Assembly: GCA_014762505.1 (NCBI GenBank)
Contig: JABURS010000043.1
Coordinates: 186,001 to 250,000, forward strand
Reading direction: 5' to 3'
From: Chromatiales bacterium
GTDB taxonomy: Bacteria > Pseudomonadota > Gammaproteobacteria > SpSt-1174
Length of the DNA: 64,000 nucleotides
Both the position numbers and the translations under genes were made by a program. Under the pieces are notes generated by a model. The model made no database searches, had not been told where the DNA came from, and was given only the letters and a program-made list of their open reading frames with translations. This document shows, piece after piece, positions 1 through 7,426 of this stretch. The first letter of the stretch is position 1. The number at the start of each line of letters is the position of its first letter.

Positions 1-396
1 CGGATCCTCGGCAAAGGCGGGGGAGACGTGGCGCAGCAGGCGCGCCTCGAGATCTTTCCTGCCGCCGAAGTAATCGATCAGCGTGCCGTCGGGCGCCTCG
101 GCCATGGCATTCACGGTGAGGTCGCGGCGCCTGAGGTCTTCTTCCAGCGTCACGTCCGGGGCCGCGTGGAACACGAAGCCGTGGTAGCCGGGCGCGGTCT
201 TGCGCTCCGTGCGCGCCAGCGCGTATTCGGCCTTCGTCTCGGGATGGAGGAACACAGGGAAGTCCTTGCCTACGGGCCGGAAGCCCTGGGCGACCATCTC
301 TTCCGGGGTGGCGCCCACCACCACGTAGTCCCGTTCTTTCACGGGCCGGCCGAGGAGTGCATCGCGCACGGCGCCGCCAACGAGGTAGATCTGCAT
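1..396 (-). CDS. cca: CCA-adding tRNA nucleotidyltransferase, N-terminal part (cut by window edge)
   Basis: This is the first 132 codons of a class II CCA-adding enzyme, which builds or repairs the 3'-CCA end of tRNAs from CTP and ATP in the cytoplasm. The protein starts [16 protein letters not shown], the standard nucleotidyltransferase-fold opening. It is followed by the catalytic carboxylate pair at residues 21 and 23, here E-R-D rather than the D-x-D of the E. coli enzyme, and by the ARTERK and [15 protein letters not shown] blocks. The C-terminal tRNA-binding and possible HD domains lie outside the window. The start is the ATG at 396; no in-frame extension is needed. A short dispersed repeat separates it from the next gene. 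Confidence 0.95.
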   Translation of the reverse strand, partial: MQIYLVGGAVRDALLGRPVKERDYVVVGATPEEMVAQGFRPVGKDFPVFLHPETKAEYALARTERKTAPGYHGFVFHAAPDVTLEEDLRRRDLTVNAMAEAPDGTLIDYFGGRKDLEARLLRHVSPAFAEDP

Positions 397-474
397 CGGA
401 CTATGGTAGCGCGGACGCCGAGGAAAAGACGATAGCCGCCACAGCAGACACCACGTGAAACTGCCTCGCAATCA

Positions 475-502
475 CCTCTGTGTGTTCTGTGCCCTCTGTG
501 GC
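475..502. repeat. Dispersed CACAGAGG-type repeat, copy 1
   Basis: A 28-nt segment built from CCTCTGTG and CCCTCTGTGGC blocks lies between cca and the SDR gene. A very similar unit, paired with an inverted partner, recurs at 17091-17164. This looks like a REP-type intergenic repeat of the host chromosome. Only two copies can be seen here. Confidence 0.6.
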
Positions 503-510
503 GACCAGAC

Positions 511-1458
511 TTAGCGGCCCGCGCGTTCGCGCAGGATCGGGTAGCGCGCGTTGCGGTCGGCCTTGCCCAGGTAGGTGGGGACGACGGCCTCGGGCGAGGT
601 CGGGCAGCGCCGGCCGTTGTGGCACACGCTGTCGACCTTGAGCGAGTGGTAGTTGTCCAGCGAGAAGAACTTGCCCGGCAGCAGGTATTCCGAGAGCAGG
701 GCGACGAGCTTCGAGAGGGCGTCCGGCAGGCCGATGATCAGGCGGCGATGGCCGCTGGTGCGGGCCACATAGGCCACGATCTCGCGCAGGCTGTAGGCAT
801 GCGGGCCGCAGAGGTCGTAGCGCTGGTTGAAGCTGCTGCGATCCTCCAGCGCCTGCAGGAAGGCGTCTACCACGTCACCCACGTAGACCGGCGCGAAGCG
901 GGCGTTGGGGCAGGTGAGCGGGAAGATGCCGGGGGTCATCTTCACCAGGCCGGCGAAGCGGTTGATGAAGCTGTCGCCGGGGCCGAAGATGACCGAGGGG
1001 CGGAAGCTGGTGACGGCCACGGGCGCACTGAAGGTGTGCAGGTGGTTTTCCGCCTCGCCCTTGCTGCGCAGGTAGTGGCTGGGGCCGCTGCCGGCGTCGG
1101 CATGCAGGGCGCTCATGTGCAGCAGGCGCTTCACGCCGCAGGCCTTGCAGGTCTCCAGCACGTTGCGCGGCAGGTCCACGTGGGCGCGGCGGAAGCCGCG
1201 GCCGTCATGTCCCTTTTCGTTGAGGATGCCCACCAGGTTGATGACGGCATCCATGCCCTGGAAGTGCTGTTTCAGTACCCTGGGGTCGTGCACGTCGGCC
1301 TCGACGAGGCGGACGCCCGGAAAGACCAGCAGATCACGGTGACGCTGGATGCGGCGGGTGAGTACCGTGACCTCGCGGCCACTGGCGATCAGCTGGCCGA
1401 CGAGGTGCGAGCCGACGAAGCCCGTGCCGCCCAGTACGCAGACCTTCCGTACATGCAT
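511..1458 (-). CDS. Atypical SDR / complex I NDUFA9-subunit-like NAD(P)-binding protein
   Basis: A 315-residue extended/atypical short-chain dehydrogenase. The Rossmann dinucleotide motif GGTGFVG is at residues 10-16, Ser is at 116, and a Y129-x3-K133 pair (YLRSK) is in the usual catalytic position. The overall layout matches the bacterial 'complex I NDUFA9 subunit family' group, also annotated as NAD-dependent epimerases. In that group the substrate is generally unknown, and the similarity to NDUFA9 does not imply membership of a bacterial complex I. It is transcribed alone, divergently from the aldehyde dehydrogenase gene at 1580. The C-terminal ~60 residues are variable. Confidence 0.85.
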   Translation of the reverse strand: MHVRKVCVLGGTGFVGSHLVGQLIASGREVTVLTRRIQRHRDLLVFPGVRLVEADVHDPRVLKQHFQGMDAVINLVGILNEKGHDGRGFRRAHVDLPRNVLETCKACGVKRLLHMSALHADAGSGPSHYLRSKGEAENHLHTFSAPVAVTSFRPSVIFGPGDSFINRFAGLVKMTPGIFPLTCPNARFAPVYVGDVVDAFLQALEDRSSFNQRYDLCGPHAYSLREIVAYVARTSGHRRLIIGLPDALSKLVALLSEYLLPGKFFSLDNYHSLKVDSVCHNGRRCPTSPEAVVPTYLGKADRNARYPILRERAGR

Positions 1459-1579
1459 GATTCTGATGTTCCTGTCACTGGTGGGTCGTTGGGTCGGGCG
1501 GTGCCGGAATCCGGCACTGCCCGCAGTGTCCGGACGGGTATACTAGAGTAAAGCCCAGTCAAAACCAAAGGAGTCGGCA

Positions 1580-2944
1580 ATGAGCTTCTGTTCCATGAAC
1601 CCCGCCAGCGGCGAGGTCCTGGCCGAGTACGACACCTGGGAGGCGACGCGCATCGAGGAGGCGCTGGCCCTGGCGGCGAAGACGCAGCCGGTGTGGGCGG
1701 CACGCCCCTTTGCCGAGCGCCGCGCGCTGCTGCAGCAGGCGGCGGCGGTGCTGCGCGAGCGCCGCGAGCATTATGCGCGACTGGTGACCCTGGAGATGGG
1801 CAAGCTCTACCGCGAGGCCCTGGGCGAGGTGGACAAGTGTGCGCTGGCCTGCGAGTACTACGCCGAGCACGGCGAGGGCTTTCTCGCCGACGAGCCCATC
1901 GAGTCCGATGCGGGCAAGAGCTTCGTCGCCTATCAGCCGCTGGGCGTGGTGTTGGCGGTCATGCCCTGGAACTTCCCTCTGTGGCAGGTGATCCGCTTCG
2001 CCGCCCCCGCCCTCATGGCCGGCAACGTGGGGCTGCTCAAGCACGCCTCCAACGTGCCGCAGTGCGCCCTGGCCCTGGAGGAGGTGTTTCGCGAGGCGGG
2101 TCTTCCCGACGGCTGTTTCCAGACCCTGATGATCTCCGCCTGCCAGGTGGAGGGCGTGCTGCGCGATCCGCGCGTGGCGGCGGCCACGCTCACCGGCAGC
2201 GAGCCCGCGGGGCGCAGCGTGGCGGCCGTGGCCGGCAGCGAGATCAAGAAGACGGTGCTGGAGCTGGGCGGCTCGGATGCCTTCGTGGTGCTGGAGGATG
2301 CCGACCTCGACTGGACGGTGAAGCAGGCGGTGACCTCGCGCTTTCTCAATGCCGGGCAAAGCTGCATCGCCGCCAAGCGCTTCATCGTGGTGGATGCGGT
2401 GGCCGAGGACTTTCTCGCCGCCTTCAGCCAGGCCGTGGAGGCACTGCAACCGGGCGATCCCTTTGCTGACGCCACCACGCTGGCGCCGCTGGCCCGTAGC
2501 GATCTGCGCGATGAGCTGCACGAGCAGGTGCGCGACTCCATCGCCGCCGGTGCCGTGGCCGTCACCGGCTGTGCGCCGGTGCCCGGCGAGGGCGCCTATT
2601 ACCAGCCATCGATACTCGATCAGGTGGCGCCGGGCATGCGCGCCTACCACGAGGAGCTGTTCGGCCCGGTGGCCATCGTCATGCGTGCGCGCGATGAGGA
2701 CGACGCCGTACGCCAGGCCAACGACTCGCGTTTCGGCCTGGGGGGCAGCGTGTGGACCCGCGACAGCGCACGCGGCGAGGCGGTGGCACGCCGGCTGGAA
2801 TGCGGCTGCGCCTTCGTCAACGGTCTGGTGAAGAGCGATCCACGCCTGCCCTTCGGCGGGGTGAAGGCCTCGGGCTATGGTCGCGAGCTCTCGCGCCATG
2901 GCATCCGCGAGTTCGTCAACGCCAAGACCGTCTGGATCAAGTAA
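1580..2944 (+). CDS. NAD(P)-dependent aldehyde dehydrogenase, succinate-semialdehyde dehydrogenase-like
   Basis: A 454-residue ALDH-superfamily enzyme that oxidises an aldehyde to the acid. The family signature is complete: PWNFP at 129-133, the general base Glu228 in ELGG, and the nucleophile Cys262 in NAGQSCIAAKR. The length and the NAGQSCIA form resemble the short succinate-semialdehyde dehydrogenases (Sad/GabD-like), but the exact substrate cannot be read from the sequence. A strong ribosome-binding site (AAAGGAG, ~1567-1573) fixes the ATG at 1580. A TATACT hexamer at 1539-1544 could be its -10 element, without a convincing -35. The outer-membrane protein gene follows after 6 nt, so the two are probably co-transcribed. 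Confidence 0.9.
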   Translation: MSFCSMNPASGEVLAEYDTWEATRIEEALALAAKTQPVWAARPFAERRALLQQAAAVLRERREHYARLVTLEMGKLYREALGEVDKCALACEYYAEHGEGFLADEPIESDAGKSFVAYQPLGVVLAVMPWNFPLWQVIRFAAPALMAGNVGLLKHASNVPQCALALEEVFREAGLPDGCFQTLMISACQVEGVLRDPRVAAATLTGSEPAGRSVAAVAGSEIKKTVLELGGSDAFVVLEDADLDWTVKQAVTSRFLNAGQSCIAAKRFIVVDAVAEDFLAAFSQAVEALQPGDPFADATTLAPLARSDLRDELHEQVRDSIAAGAVAVTGCAPVPGEGAYYQPSILDQVAPGMRAYHEELFGPVAIVMRARDEDDAVRQANDSRFGLGGSVWTRDSARGEAVARRLECGCAFVNGLVKSDPRLPFGGVKASGYGRELSRHGIREFVNAKTVWIK

Positions 2945-2950
2945 GCGGGT

Positions 2951-4285
2951 ATGCCCGGCTCTGCTGTGGGCGGGACTCGCCTGAGGTGGTTGTGCGCACT
3001 CGCCATGTCGTGCTGTTTCGTGTCGATGGCGCCTGCCGACGACAACAGCGTACCGGTCGATGCCGCCGGCGTGATCGCCGAGATCCGTTTCGAGGGCAAT
3101 GACGTCACCAAGGATGTGATCCTGCGCCAGGAGCTGACCGTGGCGCCGGGCGATCCGGTCGACCGCGAACGCATCGAGGCCTCGCGCCAGGCCATCATGA
3201 ACCTGGGGCTGTTCAAGCGCGTGCGGGCGCGTGTCGAGCCGCTGGATGCGGCGGGCTCACCGGAGCCACAGGTGGTCGTCTTCGACGTGTCGGAGAAGTG
3301 GTACATCCTCCCCCTGCCCAAGGTGGATCAGGATGCCGACGGTGACTACTCCTACGGCTTCGAGCTGACCTGGGACAACTTTCTCGGTTACAACCAGCGG
3401 CTGGAGCTGCTGCACGAGACCACCGAGCGCGAGGGTGGGCGCGAGGAGGTGAAGAAGGAGTTCGCCTACGAGATCCCTCGCATACCGGGCACCGACCTCG
3501 GTTTTTCGGCCGCGTTGCGGCGCGTGGATTCCGTGCAGGAGGAAGTGGACCCGCTGCTGGGTGTCGGCGAGTACGACCTGCAGCGTGACGACCTTTCCTG
3601 GACCCTGTCACGCTGGTTGCAGCGCCGTGCGCCTAGCCGCGGCTGGCGCGGCAGTGTGGGCAGCAGCATCTTCAAGGAGAATTACAGTTATCGCCAGGGG
3701 GTTGCCGGGCTGCTGGTCGATCGCAAGGTCGTCGAGACCTGGTTTGGCGCGACCTTCCACGATGTCTATGAACTCCCCTATCACCGGGAAGGGATGGAGT
3801 ATGGCTGGACGCTGGCCCTGTCTGCCCAGGATCTCGGCAGCGACGATGGCTACCAGCGACTGGACCTGTTTCATCGTGCCTACCTCTACCCGGTCGCCTG
3901 GAACGACGACAATCTCAACACCCAGTTGCGCCTGGGCTACGCACGCGGCTACGACGAAGGGATTTATGCCTACCGCATCGGCAGCTCCAAGACGTTGAGG
4001 GGGTTCGACCGCGACGATCACGAGGGCGATGTCATGGTGCTGCTGAACCTGGAGTACATGAAGCCCATCCTCGGTCGCCGCAGCCTGCGTGGCGTGATCT
4101 TTGCCGATGTCGGCAACGTCTACGAGGAAGGTGCCCCCGATCTCACCGATCTCGAACTGGGAGGGGGGCTGGGACTGCGCTGGAAGGTGCGCTCCCTGGT
4201 GCGCACCGACCTGCGCGTCGACATCGGCTGGGGCGTTGGCGAGCCGGATTACGAGGTGTATGTCGGCACCAGGCAGACGTTCTGA
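2951..4285 (+). CDS. BamA/Omp85-like outer-membrane protein with one POTRA domain
   Basis: A 444-residue protein with a hydrophobic N-terminus resembling a signal peptide (to about residue 29). One POTRA-like domain spans about 40-115 (IRFEGNDVT...LFKRVRARV), and a predicted beta-barrel runs to the end. The barrel contains LRGFDRD (349-355), equivalent to the L6-loop RGF/Y motif of Omp85 proteins, and it finishes with a C-terminal Phe as outer-membrane barrels do. It is much shorter than BamA (five POTRA) or TamA (three), so it belongs to the small surface-antigen-type Omp85 group of unclear role. It sits 6 nt behind the aldehyde dehydrogenase. The functional link between them is not obvious. 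Confidence 0.85.
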   Translation: MPGSAVGGTRLRWLCALAMSCCFVSMAPADDNSVPVDAAGVIAEIRFEGNDVTKDVILRQELTVAPGDPVDRERIEASRQAIMNLGLFKRVRARVEPLDAAGSPEPQVVVFDVSEKWYILPLPKVDQDADGDYSYGFELTWDNFLGYNQRLELLHETTEREGGREEVKKEFAYEIPRIPGTDLGFSAALRRVDSVQEEVDPLLGVGEYDLQRDDLSWTLSRWLQRRAPSRGWRGSVGSSIFKENYSYRQGVAGLLVDRKVVETWFGATFHDVYELPYHREGMEYGWTLALSAQDLGSDDGYQRLDLFHRAYLYPVAWNDDNLNTQLRLGYARGYDEGIYAYRIGSSKTLRGFDRDDHEGDVMVLLNLEYMKPILGRRSLRGVIFADVGNVYEEGAPDLTDLELGGGLGLRWKVRSLVRTDLRVDIGWGVGEPDYEVYVGTRQTF

Positions 4286-4293
4286 GGTCGTTG

Positions 4294-6000
4294 CTATTCG
4301 GCCTCGGGCCGCCCGAAGTGGTACCCCTGTCCCCAGTCCACACCGATGTCGCGCAGCATGGCGGCGGTGGCCTCGTCCTCGATGAACTCGGCAATGGTGA
4401 TCAGGTCGAGCTCCTTGGCGATGTCGCGTATGCCGCGCAGGATCGCGCGGGTGCGCTTGTCCTCCCGCGCGCGTCTCACCAGGCTGCCCTCGATCTTGAG
4501 GAAGGACACCGGCAGGTCCACCAGATACTCGAAAGATGAATAGCCCGAGCCGAAGTCGTCGATGGCGATGCGCAGGCCGAAGTCGATGAGCGGGGCGAGG
4601 ATGTCGCGCGCATCCTGCACGTTGCCGAGGAATTCCCGCTCGGTGATCTCGATGACCAGCGGCTTGGTGCAGTTGGGGTCGCTGTTCGCAAAGCAGCCGG
4701 CACAGGCCTCGCGTGCGACGCGCAGGATGTCCTCCACCAGTTCGGGGTGTCGCAGCAGGTCGGCCGAGGTGTTGACGAAGTGCGACATGCCCCGCGGGTT
4801 GCGCGACTGCATGGCCATGCAGCGGCGGATGCTGTGCGTGGCGATGATGTGGTCGATCTTGTGCGTGAGCTGCAGGTGATTGGCGGCCTCGATGAAGTGG
4901 CCGGCGGCCAGCAGCGTGCCGTCCGTCTGGCGGATGCGGGCCAGCGCCTCGTCGGCGACGACCTGGCCGGTGTTCAGGTCGACGATGGGCTGGTAGGCCG
5001 GTATCACCCGGCCCTGCTTGAGGGCGTTTTCCAGTTCGCCGGCGATGGAGAAGATCTGCGGGATCTGACGCTGGCTGGTGGCCACGCGGTTGCGCCCGCC
5101 GCGCTTGGCCTCGAACAGGGCCGAGTCGGCGGCGGCCAGCAACTGGTCCACGCTGTCCGCCTCGTCCGGGAAGCTGGCGATACCGATGCTGACGGTGGTC
5201 TTGAGTTCGTGCCCCTGGACGACGATGTCCAGGACCTCCACCGCGCGGCGCAGGTGCTCGGCCAGGTGGGTGGCCGTCTGCAGGTCGGTGCCGGGCAGCA
5301 CGCAGATGAATTCCTCGCCGCCCCAGCGCCCGATCCAGTCGGTCTTGCGCAGGGCGCCGACGCTGGCGTTGACGGTCTCGACCAGCACGGCATCGCCGAT
5401 GGCGTTGCCGTAGTTGTCGTTGATGAGCTTGAAGCGGTCGAGGTCGAACAGCAGTACGGACAGGGCCTCGTGGTCACGCTGTGCACTACCGACGGTCTTC
5501 TCGATGATCTCCTGCATCGCGTGGCGGTTGAACAGCCCGGTGAGTGTGTCGTGCCGCGATGCATGGCCGGCCGAGACCGCCTGGCGGCGGGCATGGGGAT
5601 CGAGGGCGAAGGTGCCGTCCAGCAGTGATGCCACGATGATGGGAAGTGGCCGGTTGGCCTGCGTGAGCTGTATCAGCCGGAAGTCCAGGCGATAGGGTGC
5701 GTCTGCGAGCCGGATATCGCAGTGATAGCTCTGCACGCCGTGTACGTCCATCGCCTGCGCTGCCGCCTGGCAGGCCTGCCTGAAGTCGGCGGGCACGAGG
5801 TCGCAGACCGCGTCGGGATCGAGCGCGCCTTCGGGGATGGCGAAGACCTGACGGAAGGCACGGTTGAAGCCCAGCGGCCGATGCCCGGTGTCGAGGATCA
5901 GGATGGGTTGCGGCATGGCATTGGCCAGGGCGCGCAGGGTTTCCATGGACGACGGGCTCAGCGCCGCGTCCAGCGTTTCATGCAGATACATGGAGTTCAA
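4294..6000 (-). CDS. PAS-GGDEF-EAL cyclic-di-GMP signalling protein
   Basis: A 568-residue bifunctional c-di-GMP protein without membrane segments. A PAS-like sensory region covers about 20-125. A GGDEF domain has an intact active site GGEEF (227-231) and an inhibitory I-site RxxD (218-221). A following EAL domain has EAL at 351-353, the metal/catalytic residues Glu451, DDFGSG 481-486 and Lys502. The late EGVE element is replaced by EFIED (538-542), which keeps the glutamate. Both cyclase and phosphodiesterase activities are plausible. It is a single gene, convergent with the Omp85-like gene 8 nt away. Confidence 0.92.
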   Translation of the reverse strand: MNSMYLHETLDAALSPSSMETLRALANAMPQPILILDTGHRPLGFNRAFRQVFAIPEGALDPDAVCDLVPADFRQACQAAAQAMDVHGVQSYHCDIRLADAPYRLDFRLIQLTQANRPLPIIVASLLDGTFALDPHARRQAVSAGHASRHDTLTGLFNRHAMQEIIEKTVGSAQRDHEALSVLLFDLDRFKLINDNYGNAIGDAVLVETVNASVGALRKTDWIGRWGGEEFICVLPGTDLQTATHLAEHLRRAVEVLDIVVQGHELKTTVSIGIASFPDEADSVDQLLAAADSALFEAKRGGRNRVATSQRQIPQIFSIAGELENALKQGRVIPAYQPIVDLNTGQVVADEALARIRQTDGTLLAAGHFIEAANHLQLTHKIDHIIATHSIRRCMAMQSRNPRGMSHFVNTSADLLRHPELVEDILRVAREACAGCFANSDPNCTKPLVIEITEREFLGNVQDARDILAPLIDFGLRIAIDDFGSGYSSFEYLVDLPVSFLKIEGSLVRRAREDKRTRAILRGIRDIAKELDLITIAEFIEDEATAAMLRDIGVDWGQGYHFGRPEAE

Positions 6001-6144
6001 TCACCTGGCCTGTTGGTGGTGGCCCGTGCGTTTTCTCGTACGGCACGCACTTGTGGGGCCAGTATATCGGTTTGGCAGGCGGGCTTCATGCGCAGTGGCA
6101 TATCCGCATATGCTGATGCGCTATCAGGCCAGGGGGGCGAGCGG

Positions 6145-7128
6145 TCAGCCGCCGGTCATGGACATGAAGCGGATGACCTGGTCGGGTTTTTCGCGGAACT
6201 CGTGGCGTTCGGGCTTGAGGTCGATGGCCTTCGCGATCGCCTCGCGCAGGCCGTCATCGTCGATACCGGCGCGCAGCAGGGGGCGCAGCTCGAAACGGTG
6301 TTCCTGGCCGAGGCACATGTACAGCGTGCCGTCCACGGCCAGGCGCACGCGGTTGCAGGTCTCGCAGAAGTGCTGCGAGATGGGCGTGATGAAACCGATG
6401 CGCAGGTCGGTGCCGGCCACCTGCACGTAGCGCGCCGGTCCACCGCCCGGCATCACGCCCGGGATGAGTTCGAAGCGCCGGGCCAGGCGGGTCTTCACCT
6501 CCTGCAGGTCGACGTACTGGCTGCTGGCCTCGCGCCCGGTGTCGCCTACCGGCATGGTCTCGATGAAGCGCAGGGTGAAGTCGTGCTCGATGCAGAAGGC
6601 GACCATGTCCTCGACCTCGTCGTCGTTCACGCCCTTCATCACCACCATGTTGATCTTGATGGGGTGGAAGCCCGCGGCCTTGGCCGCCATCAGGCCGGCG
6701 AGGACCTTCTCGAGCTTGCCGCCGGTGATCTGCCGGAAGCGCTCGGGCTGCAGCGTGTCGAGGCTGACGTTGATGCGGGTGACGCCCGCGTCCTTGAGCG
6801 CCGCGGCGTGTTTGCCCATGCGCGTGGCATTGGTCGAGAGCGAGAGGTCCTCGATGCCCGGCAGGGCGGCCAGACGGGCGGCGAGCCCCGGCAGGCCCTT
6901 GCGCACCAGCGGCTCGCCGCCAGTGAGACGCACGCGCTTCACGCCCAGTTCGCCGAAGGCGCGGATCACGCGCTCGATCTCGTCGAAGCTCAGCCAGTGC
7001 GCCGGCTCCTCGAAGTCGCGAAAGCCCTTGGGCATGCAGTAGAAGCAGCGCAGGTCGCACTGGTCCGTCACCGAGAGGCGCACGTACTCGATGCGGCGGC
7101 CGAACTGGTCTGTGAGGGTCTGGGGCAT
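6145..7128 (-). CDS. moaA: GTP 3',8-cyclase MoaA (molybdenum cofactor biosynthesis)
   Basis: A 327-residue radical-SAM enzyme for the first step of molybdopterin synthesis (GTP to cyclic dehydro-GTP, the precursor of cPMP). The N-terminal radical-SAM cluster cysteines are C24, C28 and C31 (CDLRCFYC). The second cluster uses C255, C258 and C272 (CETCNRVRLAVDGTLYMC), and the chain ends in the conserved GG dipeptide needed for activity. It is divergent from soeABC, whose catalytic subunit needs this cofactor, so the context fits. I see no Moco riboswitch-like structure in its leader. A sigma-70-like promoter is at 7166-7193. Confidence 0.97.
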   Translation of the reverse strand: MPQTLTDQFGRRIEYVRLSVTDQCDLRCFYCMPKGFRDFEEPAHWLSFDEIERVIRAFGELGVKRVRLTGGEPLVRKGLPGLAARLAALPGIEDLSLSTNATRMGKHAAALKDAGVTRINVSLDTLQPERFRQITGGKLEKVLAGLMAAKAAGFHPIKINMVVMKGVNDDEVEDMVAFCIEHDFTLRFIETMPVGDTGREASSQYVDLQEVKTRLARRFELIPGVMPGGGPARYVQVAGTDLRIGFITPISQHFCETCNRVRLAVDGTLYMCLGQEHRFELRPLLRAGIDDDGLREAIAKAIDLKPERHEFREKPDQVIRFMSMTGG

Positions 7129-7165
7129 GCCTGGGTCGCGGGAGTCTGCCGGGAATCAGGCGGCG

Positions 7166-7193
7166 AGTATAACCCAGCCCCGGGGACGTGCAA
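7166..7193 (-). promoter_or_regulatory. Probable sigma-70 promoter of moaA
   Basis: On the minus strand a -35-like TTGCAC and a -10 TATACT are separated by 16 nt, with the -10 about 40 nt upstream of the moaA ATG. The other ~230 nt of the moaA-soeA intergenic region hold a GC-rich hairpin (around 7250-7269, CCCGCC/GGCGGG) and an AT-rich stretch just upstream of soeA. In that stretch TTGATA-N17-AATAAA is a weak candidate for the soeABC promoter. Confidence 0.5.
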
Positions 7194-7426
7194 TGAAGAC
7201 CTCATGAAAACAAGGGCTTAGCATGCGGCCCGTGATGGTCTATAAAAGGTCACCCGCCGGTCATAAGGCGGGGTTATTAAAGATTTTTAGTCTTGATAGA
7301 CTCGGTTTATCACCAAATAAAAAACACTGTTTTGTCATTGCGCAGCCGGGCCCGCAGACTTGACTGCGGAATTTTGCGCGCCCGGCGCGTGGCGCGCCGA
7401 ACGAACGAGACTACCGAGGTGCTTGC

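Noticed and set aside
619-1551. Long open plus-strand frame opposite the SDR gene
   Set aside because: It is Val/Ala/Gln/His-rich in the manner of antisense translation of a GC-rich gene, and the opposite strand encodes a clear Rossmann protein.
5722-7221. 499-codon open plus-strand frame across moaA
   Set aside because: It is antisense to the EAL and moaA genes, has shadow composition and no motifs.
7129-7426. Molybdenum-cofactor riboswitch upstream of moaA
   Set aside because: I saw no Moco-type paired architecture; the moaA leader is short, with a promoter about 40 nt from the start.
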